From Spisula solida (lineage: Eukaryota > Mollusca > Bivalvia > Venerida > Mactridae), in contig OX365950.1 of the NCBI GenBank assembly GCA_947247005.1, positions 7,266,720 through 7,330,719 on the forward strand: a stretch of DNA of 64,000 nucleotides, read 5' to 3'. The notes beneath the pieces are model-generated. The model had not been told where the DNA came from. It made no database searches and saw only the letters and a list, made by a program, of their open reading frames with translations. Each line of letters starts with the position of its first letter. The first letter of the stretch is position 1. This document shows, piece by piece, positions 25,771 through 36,300 of the stretch. The position numbers and the translations under genes were made by a program.

Positions 25771-28700
25771 AGAAGACATATCACAAAAGCATGACACTAG
25801 TACATAGAAAAAGGCACAGCACGAAACATTAACACGACACACGATAACAAATAAATTAAATCAGAATACTTAAAGTACTATGTAAAATGTGCAAATTTTG
25901 CAAACAAGTCTGGCTGATTAATTATGTATAGATACCATATCTGTATCACGCTGAACACACCTAACAAATCAATGCACGATCGCTTACACGCATAATACTA
26001 TTTTTTACTTCGTTGAAGGATCTCTACAGATGCATGCGGACTTAGAATTACTGTCTTAATAACCTACTGTTACAGAGCAGATGTGCAATAAGGCAAAAAC
26101 AAAAAATTATATTGTGGTTATAATAACTCTACATACCCTATTGTTGGCCCTTCACTAAACTGTTCATTGGTATTTCCTGGAAGTTACCATGTATCGTTGA
26201 TTTTCCTGTGCTTAAAATAAATAAATAAGTCAGTTAAAAAAAACTAAATGTTTCATTACGTACCTGCCTACCCTTTTTTGTTCATGATACATGCATTACT
26301 ACAACCACAGTATCAATTTGTTTGATCTTAGCGGACAAAGACACTATTGAAAGTCTGTTGAAATCGAACGTTGGTGGCTAATAGGTGATTGGTATCATTG
26401 TCTCTAAAGATTAACTAACAAATACATTTTGTAAACGCGTAACATTCCATGGTCGGTATGATCAACATGTTAAAGTGCTTTAACCCGACATGTAGTCTTT
26501 ATACAACATAGTGTTTACGTTATAACACAAACACATACAGATGCTAAATCTTACAAACATCCCGGAAGAGATTTTGATTGTCGATGTTAGGTACAATAAA
26601 ACTTGTGATATACTATAACTTTTACTTTGTTGCTAAGGTACGTTAATTACATGTGCAATTTACTGAACATAACGTGCGTAGAATATACAGGAATCAACAA
26701 TTACATCGACGTATCTTAGAAAAACGGCAAATTAAGTCAAATACATCTTCTCTATATTGTTCAATCTCCGACGATGTAACCATTATATAAATAATTCAGA
26801 TGCGTACATCGTGATATATTATGGTCTATTTCCATTTTTTTGTCTCGTCACATTAGGACAGTGTGATCTAAGAAACGATAACAACAACCGATGGATGAAT
26901 ATATGACGTCTTGGTCGTCTACGTTGTGTTCAGTTGTGTTAAACTTTGTATGTACCAACGTACATGGCAGCAGCCTGCTTGGTTGACTCAAGCTGGACTT
27001 TCTAAACTGTTAGATCCTAAAACGATGATAATCTGTTCCACTGATCTGATTAACAGTTCCAAAGTATAACGCGTTGAAGGATCTGGAATGATTCAGTCTA
27101 ATTTAACTGGTTCATGTGTACAGAGCTAATTAAATAATGATGATCATGCGCTCACATTTTCCGTAATGAAATCTAAGAAAAAAACAGCATAATTAATCAA
27201 GAAGTGTCAAGGCTTTTGAATAATGATTGTTTTATATTTCAATTTAATGCATCTTTATTTATAACGTGTTGTATTGCATTTTGAAAATTGAATATATGAA
27301 TTATGAAATATTTCCGTGCATTAACTGTTGATTGTCGTCTTGTACAATTCAACAGATTTTGTAGTGAAATGATTTTGTAGGTGGGATGGAGGGTGTTCAA
27401 CTATCGAAGTTATAAAGCGAATCGTGGCTTGTGCTTTTATAGACTTTGTATTACTTGACCACTCAGTCTGGGCTTTAATAAGATGTTTGTTCTCTCTAAG
27501 TTTTGTAGCATAGTTAAATTTAGGGTTTGTTGGGTGAGGTGGTAAAACATTTACAACTGTAGCTTGCAGTTACTGCACTCTTTTCCATCGTAACTATGAT
27601 ACAACATTGGTTTATACTGTCCAAGTTGTTCAGAGGTAGTATTTTGTATGATGTTCCTTTTTGCGTTTTTCGTGCTCTGCTGTTTCCCAATATTGTGTCA
27701 GTGCTTTCTCCCCCTGTCCTATTTGTTATTATCTTTCTTGGATATCTTGATCAGTGGGGTCACGTAACTGATTAGCACAATAAGCCAAAGTGAAACCTTC
27801 ACGAGAATCAATAGTTAAACCAATCTTTGTCACTTAATGGTCGTAATTGAATGAACACAAATTAGATGATCACTAAATGCACTTTGTTTTAATTGGCCTC
27901 CTAGTTTTTATGTTCTTAAACAACACTGATACTTCACATTAAAGGCCATTGGATTTCCTTAAAGTTCTAATTATTATATAGGGGTGTTCAAATTAGAAAC
28001 AAATGTTTGAGGAGTAACTTGCTTGAAAAATTACTGAGCATGTGCATGTATATACGCGGCGCGTGTAAGTAAATCCAAACCCAAGTCTGTAGTTCCATAT
28101 ACAAATGTGTGAACTGCTTATGCAGGCAGTTGAGTCGATTTCAGGCAAAACCTGAGACATTTTGCACAAAGTATTAAGTTTCCTGGATCATACTCATCCT
28201 GGACTTGAGCGTCGATGATGTCTCGTTAAAATCGGCTAACATACTTACGGTTGTTTTTATCGTTAATATGGCAAATGTTCTCTTGTTGTTTTAGCCAAAA
28301 CTACGTCACACACCACATGATACGTCCACAATGGTTTATGTAAATCATATAAACGAATACCTTTAGAAACAAATGTTTGAGGAGCAACGTGCTTGAAAAA
28401 GATAAAACTGTCATATACTAAAAAAATACCAGTCTCAGTCATTTCATAGTTTGACGATGTGAAGTTAATGTATCTCGATGTAGACGTGATCTTTTCTTCC
28501 TTTGGGTTTTAAACATAAGTGTATGTTCTCATTTCAATATTTTGCGAAGTTTGTATAACCTAGTTTTGGAAAAGGAACCAAAGTAAAATTTAATTAAACA
28601 ACTGAAGGGAAACATGGCAAATATGTCCCTTAGTAAATCTAATCTTAATCGTTGGCTGCCTGAATTCTTGAAAACAAAGCATCAGATTTGTTTAAATAAT

Positions 28701-29247
28701 TTACGCTATACTCGTACATCAAGTCTGAAAATTAGGTCTTTGATAAAGTTTTTCATTTACTTCAATTTGTAATAATTGTCCCGTATTAACCAAATACACG
28801 AACGTATGTGACGACGGAATTAAATTGTACTACAGTATTACAATTGCTTAACTGTCAATAGATCAATCAGACACGATGATGTAAAAACTAAATTTCTCAT
28901 TATCATTCAAAACTAAATGACAAAGTTGCAAAAGCAATTTACGATTTTGAACGATTTCTGAGTGAGACCCCATATCTACTTATATCACTTATCAAGTCAT
29001 TATTCTTGTTGCTAAATAGCCAAGTATCATTATGTACTTTATAATCAAATGGATATACCACAACACCATGCACCGGTAATTGGTACCAAAACGGTCATAC
29101 GAACAAGTCTAAATATTTCAACACTGTTCGAACCAACGTTGACACATGTGTCTGATTACCGCCACAATCACTCGACATTCACATTACTAATACATACATA
29201 CATACATACATGTCTGCTACACTTATATAAGACCACACATTGATACA

Positions 29248-29358
29248 ATGGAACAGAACATAACGACAGTAATATCCTTCGAGGCTGATTCTGAAGAAAC
29301 CGCTAATGCGGTTAATAAAAAGATCGACCAAACACATGTGCCGCGGGCTATACGTTAG
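29248..29358 (+). other. 36-codon conserved frame, copy 4
   Basis: The frame has the same length and phase as 3104-3214 and reads MEQNITTVISFEADSEETAN then AVNKKIDQTHVPRAIR and a stop. It differs from copy 1 at six residues and three silent sites. No function is recognised. Confidence 0.2.
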
Positions 29359-29555
29359 TGCATTAAGGATTCAATAAAGTGCATCGTCGATGGATATTCC
29401 AAACCACGTATTTCATGATTTTCTCACTTTCCTCGAGACAGAAAGGCAATTGTTTTATTAACAGTCCTGTTTCTTCGTTTTTCACCTATACGAGAAATGT
29501 GTTGAAGCTGTCAATTATATGTTATGCAATGATAGGTGTTTGACTGATAACGTGA

Positions 29556-29740
29556 TTTTATAGTCCTTTTGCTGTGGAAACTGGGTCATTCAGCTAGTTA
29601 CAATTTATTGTACTTTTCGATAGCTTGGACTTGGGCGGATCTGCGCTTGTTTAGTTGGGCATTGTGTCTTTATATGTTTTTGCTTGGCTGGTTAAGTTGA
29701 GTGCTGCCTTCCCTGTCTGACTTAATATAATCTTTTTGAA
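29556..29740 (+). mobile_element. Family R dispersed retroelement, forward copy
   Basis: It includes 'aactgggtcattcagct', 'agcttggacttggg' and the conserved end 'gctggttaagttgagtgctg', 'ccttccctgtctgactta' and 'atataatcttttt'. The other units lack it at this position. Edges were judged by where similarity to the host unit stops. No clear target duplication was found by eye. Confidence 0.75.
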
Positions 29741-30660
29741 TGTTTAATGAACTGCTTAATTGTAGAGGTACGATATTTTGGCAGAAGGAACAATCCGACC
29801 TCATGTTCTCTCAGCATCAGTCATTGTTTACAAAGTAGAAATGTATTGAAGCTGCCAGTCATATTTTAGAAAATAATTCTAGAAAAGAGAAAAGTCGTAT
29901 TTACTTTTGTTACAAAAATAGTTACATGTATAAGGTTTTGAATGCACCATATGACGTAGTCCCGTATATAAAACTGTACAATATTTGACAGAAGGCACTC
30001 AACGGGGCTCATGTTTCCATGGTATCCACTGAACTTAAAAGTATTTCTTGATTACAAAAACCAAATTCGAGGTCTGGCCAGAAAGGGTGTTGCACTATTG
30101 TGAAAAGTAGAAAAGTTGAATTGCATCTTCAATAGGACATCGATTTTTGCTACTTGGTCATTAATGTAATGTTCTATTGCAATATATTTTTAGAAGAAAT
30201 ATGTTTGTATGATTTGTTTAGTACTTATGTAAAACACAATGTGGTTTACCAGAATATGTACTGTCTATGTGCAACAAGGAGAGAAAACGATGCTCTAGAA
30301 AGTGGAAAATTGAAGTCTGGCACGTTAACTCGAAAAACAATCAGTCATCGCTTTAACAGTAGAACATTTGACTTGGTAACCTGTAGTAATAGTGTTTCTG
30401 TATGAGTTGTAACTGTACTATACTGACAAACAATTATAGTTATTACAAACTATTCTAATTTCAAGCACGGCTTGTTATGTAATCATGTTTTAAAGTGTAC
30501 TACGTATACATGTATAGTATGTCGCAGTGCATGAATACCATTGAATTGTATAGAAGCTGACAGTAATATCTTAATACTAACACAGTCTTGAAACAATTTG
30601 TACTGGTCTCTAGTATTTACTGATAAAGATTCATAATACTTTCTAATTAATTGCTGAGTA

Positions 30661-31443
30661 TTGCTTGTGCATGAAAGGCAAATACCTCGGTACAGCTCCG
30701 ATGTTGGATACCACCCCACCAATGATACGTGTGTTATTGAATGTCTACTATATGTTTTTAAAAAAACGATTTAAAAAAACACGAAGAAAACCATTGTAAA
30801 ACATCATATAGAGCAGCGAAGTTGGAACAATCAGAAAAAAATGAAATAATTTGTATTCGTATTTTCGAGTATTCCGTAGTTGAGAGGCGTTGATTATGTC
30901 GTTCATTACATTCAGAATCCATAATTACGTAATTAACTCAACGACCAGTCTCTCGACACTTGCCCAATTGTAATTAATATGGAATAAATGCGCTGAAAGA
31001 TTGGGAAAGTTCGGTCTCGACAACCGGCAATAATTTCTTATTTCATATGACAATAAATGGCACTTTACAGAAGTTCATGGTAATTGCTCCATTCGATTAT
31101 ATACTATATCTTCCTGATATAATAAGTGACTTGTCTATCTAGTGTAGATACCACGGGTAATTACCTAGTTAAAATGATTGGATTCAAACAAGTCAGTGAT
31201 GGGAACTATGGCGTGTATTAGAACTATTTATCCTTGCAGTTAATAACTGCCTAACAACAATTAATGTCAGTATTCAAGAATCGTGAAAGGGAAATACATC
31301 AACAAACCGTGGATAGTTGTTACCCAATTTTTCCTTCGGGTTTATTTCGGTTATTATACGCAACCTGGCAAATAATTATATATTACTGTATTAATAGTAA
31401 TAACTACTCTGGGATGATAAAAACACGTTTGAATGACGAATCA
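30661..31443. other. Single-copy AT-rich spacer
   Basis: Between the end of unit copy 4 and the 30-bp minisatellite lie about 780 bp with no match elsewhere in the window, no long frame and no repeat that I can see. Nothing is annotated here. Confidence 0.6.
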
Positions 31444-33427
31444 ATTCGCACTGTGTATGGTTGTTGAAGCCTTATTCACACTATATATAGTTGTTGAAAC
31501 CTTATTTGCACTCTGTATGGTTGTTGAAGCCTTATTCGCACTCTGTATGGTTGCTGAAGCCTTATTCGCACTCTGTATGGTTGTTGAAGCCTTATTCGCA
31601 CTCTGTATGGTTGCTGAAGCCTTATTGGCACTCTGTATGGTTGTTGAAGCCTTATTCGCACTCTGTATGGTTGCTGAAGCCTTATTCGCACTCTGTATGG
31701 TTGTTGAAGCCTTATTCGCACTCTGTATGGCTGCTGAAGCCTTATTCGCACTCTGTATGGTTGTTGAAGCCTTATTCGTACTATGTATGATTGTTGAAGC
31801 CTTATTCGCACTCTGTATGGTTGTTGAAGCCTTATTCGCACTCTGTATGGTTGTTGAAGCCTTATTCGCACTCTGTATGGTTGCTGAAGCCTTATTCGCA
31901 CTCTGTATGGTTGTTGAAGCCTTATTCGCACTCTGTATGGTTGTTGAAGCCTTATTCGCACTCTGTATGGTTGTTGAAGCCTTATTCGTACTATGTATGA
32001 TTGTTGAAGCCTTATTCGCACTCTGTATGGTTGTTGAAGCCTTATTCGCACTCTGTATGGTTGCTGAAGCCTTATTCGCACTCTGTATGGTTGTTGAAGC
32101 CTTATTCGCACTATGTATGGTTGTTGAAGCCTTATTCGTACTATGTATGATTGTTGAAGCCTTATTCGTACTATGTATGATTGTTGAATCCTTATTCGCA
32201 CTCTGTATGGTTGCTGAAGCCTTATTCGCACTCTGTATGGTTGTTGAAGCCTTATTCGTACTATGTATGATTGTTGAAGCCTTATTCGCACTCTGTATGG
32301 TTGTTGAATCCTTATTCGCACTCTGTATGGTTGTTGAAGCCTTATTCACACTCTGTATGGTTGTTGAAGCCTTATTCGCACTCTGTATGGTTGTTGAAGC
32401 CTTATTCGTACTATGTATGATTGTTGAAGCCTTATTCGCACTCTGTATGGTTGTTGAAGCCTTATTCGCACTCTGTATGGTTGCTGAAGCCTTATTCACA
32501 CTCTGTATGGTTGTTGAAGCCTTATTCGCACTCTGTATGGTTGTTGAAGCCTTATTCGCACTCTGTATGGTTGCTGAAGCCTTATTCACACTCTGTATGG
32601 TTGCTGAAGCCTTATTCGCACTCTGTATGGTTGTTGAAGCCTTATTCGTACTATGTATGATTGTTGAAGCCTTATTGGCACTCTGTATGGTTGTTGAAGC
32701 CTTATTCGCACTCTGTATGGTTGCTGAAGCCTTATTCACACTCTGTATGGTTGTTGAAGCCTTATTCGCACTATGTATGGTTGTTGAAGCCTTATTCGCA
32801 CTCTGTATGGTTGCTGAAGCCTTATTCGCACTCTGTATGGTTGTTGAAGCCTAATTCGCACTCTGTATGGTTGTTGAAGCCTTATTCACACTGTGTATGG
32901 TTGTTGAAGCCTTATTCGCACTCTGTATGGTTGTTGAAGTCTTATTCGCACTCTGTATGGTTGTTGAAGCCTTATTCGCACTATGTATGGTTGTTGAAGC
33001 CTTATTCGCACTCTGTATGGTTGTTGAAGCCTTATTCGCACTCTGTATGGTTGTTGAAGCCTTATTCGCACTCTGTATGGTTGTTGAAGCCTTATTCGTA
33101 CTCTGTATGGTTGTTGAAGCCTTATTCACACTGTGTATGGTTGTTGAAGCCTTATTCGCACTCTGTATGGTTGTTGAAGTCTTATTCGCACTCTGTATGG
33201 TTGTTGAAGCCTTATTCGCACTATGTATGGTTGCTGAAGCCTTATTCGCACTCTGTATGGTTGTTGAAGCCTTATTCGCACTCTGTATGGTTGTTGAAGC
33301 CTTATTCGCACTCTGTATGGTTGCTGAAGCCTTAATCACACTCTGTATGGTTGTTGAAGCCTTATTCGCACTCTGTATGGTTGTTGAAGCCTTATTCACA
33401 CTCTGTATGGTTGTTGAAGCCTTATTC
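31444..33427. repeat. 30-bp minisatellite, about 66 units
   Basis: The unit is 'ttattcgcactctgtatggt' followed by 'tgttgaagcc', repeated without length change. Variants are few and recurrent: gttgaag/gctgaag, ctctgtatgg/ctatgtatga, tcgca/tcaca. Larger blocks repeat too: the segment beginning with the rare 'cactgtgtatgg' at about 32888 recurs at about 33128, a 240-bp (eight-unit) duplication. Because 30 is divisible by three, long frames appear in two frames on each strand. The longest is 473 codons from 31433, a ten-residue repeat ALFALCMVVE; the antisense reads NKASTTIQSA. These are consequences of the repeat. No upstream exon, splice context or non-repeat domain supports a protein. The first two or three units are the most diverged, as often seen at array edges. 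Confidence 0.97.
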
Positions 33428-33535
33428 CTAACGTAACTCTTATTTTCAATTTTCTGTTATATCAATTTCCCTTTAGATAAGGCTGGTACACTTACTAATA
33501 ACTTAATACTGCACTTTTACATAGTGCGTTTTGAT

Positions 33536-33645
33536 TGCTATTGCTGTTGTTGTTGTTGTTGTAGCTGTTGTTGTAGTTGTTATTGTTGTAGTTGTTGTTA
33601 TTGTTGTAGTTGTTGTTGCTGCTGCTGCTGTTGTTGTTGTTTTTG
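33536..33645 (+). repeat. Imperfect TTG/CTG trinucleotide microsatellite
   Basis: About 110 bp of (ttg)n interrupted by gta, tta and a short (gct)n run. On the minus strand it reads as a Thr/Ala-rich tract, but with no coding context. It lies just after the 30-bp minisatellite. Confidence 0.95.
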
Positions 33646-34124
33646 TATGGGTAATGTACAGTTTTGATGTATCTTTACTTATTTGAATAATGTATACAAA
33701 GACATCAAGGTACTTAATAAACGCACATTTTATATAATGGTACAAATTTCAAAGTAATTATTCACACGTACACACATAAATATTAGTCATAAATAAGATG
33801 AAAACAATTCATCGACATTGATTTACAAATAAGATTTTAACGATGGTTTCAATCTAAGATCCAGCTTTGGACAATTCATATTTGAGTCGCATATAATGCT
33901 TCATAGATATAGCGACATTGTATACCTCTACGTCTTATCGATGATATATTCGCAATACTTTGTTCTTATAACGTTTCCCGCTCATGGATAAGGGTCCGAA
34001 TTTGTGCTGCAACTTACGTTGTGGTGGTGCACGTGCGGTCCGAGTTTGTCCAGGGCATGCTCAGTTGCCACCACGTCTGGAGATGACACGGGTCAAAAAA
34101 GTTATCAAAGATCCGTATATTTAA
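33646..34124. other. Single-copy spacer, no gene seen
   Basis: About 480 bp without repeats or long frames. A locally more GC-rich patch at about 34010-34090 includes 'gtggtggtgcacgtgcggtc', but I find no feature to attach to it. Confidence 0.5.
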
Positions 34125-34208
34125 AAAGATTATATTAAGTCAGACAGGGAAGGCAGCACTCAACTTAACCAGCCGAGCAAGGAAAACATTAAAAACACAC
34201 AAAGCACT
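34125..34208 (-). mobile_element. Family R fragment (truncated)
   Basis: Eighty-four bases starting 'aaaaagattatattaagtca' match the first part of 23262-23643 and then stop at 'cacacaaagcac'. Sharing one edge and losing the other is the expected pattern of 5' truncation, which puts the element's 3' end at 34125 and its orientation on the minus strand. Confidence 0.85.
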
Positions 34209-34314
34209 GAAAACACGGCATCCCGACCCGAAAGTCTGCAATGTTTGATAAAATTATTTTAATAAATTTTTAATAAAAACAGAAACTAACTCCAATGTTT
34301 AAATGTTTTACTAC

Positions 34315-34348
34315 GTTTCAACACAGTAAATTATAGTGTCTTCATCAG
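34315..34348 (-). ncRNA. Candidate hammerhead ribozyme core
   Basis: On the minus strand the sequence is CTGATGA, then AGACAC and GTGTT that can pair around 'tataatttact', then GAAAC. This is the CUGANGA - stem II - GAAA core of a hammerhead. In animal genomes such motifs are often found in Penelope-like retroelements and related short repeats, where stem III can be very short (established knowledge). The following 'gtagtaaaac' may provide a minimal stem III. I could not confirm stem I or the cleavage triplet by eye. No Penelope reverse transcriptase frame is nearby, so this may be a remnant. Confidence 0.4.
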
Positions 34349-34939
34349 GTAAAATTAATATGATCAACTTATTAACACACAAGCGTGGAAATTTGATAGA
34401 AGCATGCCGCATATGTATAACATAGCAAGCTCTTCATAAATTCGCCACCGAGTCCATCTAGGGATATGTATGCATGTACTAGCAAGATTACATTAACAAA
34501 AAAACTCGTCTATATCCGAAAATGTTCCCATAAATGTCATTTTTCTTTTGTACAGCATACGGCGTAAACATCAATTACCACAAGGACACTAGACTAGCCC
34601 ATAAGCATTCAGCCATTCCTAAATCGGTTCAATACCGCATTTTTCACGCTTAGTTGTTTATTCAATGCAAACTACGATATCTGCTTCGTCAGATTTAGTT
34701 TTCATTGCTAGCCTAGGATCTATAGACATTGATTAATTAAAATGAGTATTGTAGTTCGCTGTTACTGACAGGCGAATCATTGATTAATGGAACTATTATT
34801 TATTTTTACGTATCAGCGAATGAAATGAGCTCCAAATATGGTGGCATATTGGTAACATAAAATCATGCATTGTCTCAGTGTAGAAGTTAAATAATGCCCC
34901 ATACCCATGTGTTTTATGGTAACAACCTGTTTTGATTAG

Positions 34940-35192
34940 ACAAATACAGTCGTCAGTGCCGGATCATTCCCTGCCAGATTGGCAAGAGGGAAGAGACCAT
35001 GTGATACGAGGAATCCGGATGCGCTACCCTAGCTCTTTCCAAATAGAGTTCATGGGTCTTTAGCGTATCCGGCGTACAGCCAAAAAACACGAGAGATAGG
35101 TAAGAACGACTGAAAAATGACTGAGTGTCAAATATCAAACTAGGGACCTCCCAATTTATTGTGAAGAACATTTTTTACTCGACCACCGTGCC
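34940..35192 (-). mobile_element. Candidate tRNA-derived SINE
   Basis: On the minus strand from 35192 the sequence starts GGCACGGTGGTCGAGT. An A-box-like TGGTCGAGT begins at residue 8. A B-box-like AGTTTGATATT lies at residues 52-62, just after GGTCCCT. That spacing is what a tRNA gene has, so an RNA polymerase III head is plausible. The next 180 bp include 'tgtacgccggatacgctaaa' and 'tcccctgccaatctgg'-like text without a coding frame. The other end near 34940 is approximate, and no target duplication or A-tail was found. Only one copy is present in the window. Confidence 0.45.
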
Positions 35193-35220
35193 AACATGTG
35201 TGATCAGTGTTTTAATATTG

Positions 35221-35291
35221 CTCTGACGGAACTGAAAACCGATGTAATCACAGTATTCATCCCGATACACCGCATCTTAGTTCCGTCAGAG
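35221..35291. repeat. Small inverted repeat CTCTGACGGAACT
   Basis: CTCTGACGGAACT (35221-35233) is followed by its exact reverse complement at 35279-35291. A partial direct copy, 'ttgctctgactgaactgaaa', follows at about 35310, and 'gttccgtcaga' recurs near 35384. It looks like a short foldback or MITE remnant. Confidence 0.6.
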
Positions 35292-35864
35292 AATTGTTCC
35301 GTATTTATATTGCTCTGACTGAACTGAAAACCATTGTAACTCTCCGACGAAACTCCAATGCCAGAGCGTTACTTCGATTTCCCGTTCCGTCAGAACCATG
35401 TGAACCCAGTACAATTCTCTGATGGAGCTGAGAAGAGGTGTTGCGGGATTACTTCTGTGATAACACTCAGCAAATATTACGTGTGATGTGATGTTCAACG
35501 ATAAAGGCACAAAAGCATGCATACAATCATGAAAGGCACAAAAAAGTCCTATTAAAATCAAATTACAAGCGAAAGACAAACATCAAATGAACAATAAAAA
35601 ATAAACTGCAACAGCGACAAAAAGTCTATATCCTAGTTCAACCGCGTGTTCAGTGCATTCTGAGAAATTATCAGTTTATACCACTCCTTACCGCAAAACG
35701 ATGTACATGTACATACCGCTTGCTACAAAATGGTGCTTAAATGTGTTCAGTTCAAGTGCCTTCAATTTACAGTACAAACGAGTATGATACATACCGTGAA
35801 AACCCATTTCATATAATGTGAACAGCACAAGCACAACTTATGAAACCAATTAAAGCTGCATTGT

Positions 35865-36300
35865 ACATAATGTATACAGTACACGCATCTTAAACATAAT
35901 GTATACAGTACAGGCATCTTAAACATAATGTATACAGTACAGGCATCTTAAACATAATGTATACAGTACAGGCATCTTAAACATAATGTATCGGTACAGG
36001 CGCCTTGGACATATCGTAAACATCAAAAGCGCATTAAACATAATGTATACAGTAAACAAGTGCCCATAATGTAAACATTGCAAGCGCATTAAACATAATG
36101 TATACAGTAAACAAGTGCCTTGGACATAATGTAAACATTGCAAGCGCATTTAACATAATGTATACAGTAAACAAGTGCCTTGGACATAATGTAAACATCA
36201 AATGCGCATTTAACATAATGTATACAGTAAAAAAGTGCCTTGGACATAATGTAAACATTAAAAGCGCATTGAACATAATGTATAAAGTACAAGCTTCTTG
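35865..36300 (+). repeat. Minisatellite of 29- and 60-bp units, copy A
   Basis: Five units of about 29 bp, 'acataatgtatacagtacag' plus 'gcatcttaa', are followed by about four 60-bp units. In the latter, 'acataatgtatacagtaaac' alternates with 'acataatgtaaacat...gcgcattaa'. Short frames here (for example repeats of YTVNKCLGHNVNI) are repeat artefacts. Confidence 0.92.

Larger units (their letters stand above)
16291..26245 (+). repeat. Large tandem unit, family 1, copy 3
   Basis: This is the longest copy because of several insertions: about 16300-17335, 17411-17459, 18310-18895, family R at 23262-23643 and a TA-type transposon at 24472-25511. It also has a deletion of the segment matching about 11885-13195 of copy 2, replaced by about 250 bp of unrelated sequence. 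Order and orientation of landmarks match copies 1, 2 and 4. No functional gene is seen. Confidence 0.88.
26246..30660 (+). repeat. Large tandem unit, family 1, copy 4 (right half missing)
   Basis: This copy matches the first half of the unit. It stops near 30660, just after the region equivalent to about 4250 of copy 1 ('taatactt(c/t)ctaat'). It keeps the unoccupied LINE target at about 28705 ('ctatactcgtacatcaagtc') and carries the 36-codon frame at 29248-29358. A family R insertion lies at about 29556-29740. No functional gene is seen. Confidence 0.88.

Noticed and set aside
31433..32854. 473-codon frame encoding a ten-residue repeat (ALFALCMVVE), and similar long frames on both strands
   Set aside because: They arise because the 30-bp DNA unit is a multiple of three and lacks stops in several frames. 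There is no non-repeat domain, promoter or splice context, and sense and antisense are equally open.
31444..33427. Direct repeats of 30 bp resembling a CRISPR array
   Set aside because: The units are directly adjacent with no unique spacers, and the DNA is clearly eukaryotic. It is a minisatellite.
33503..33745. Thr/Ala-rich frame on the minus strand
   Set aside because: It is a translation of the TTG microsatellite with no flanking coding sequence.
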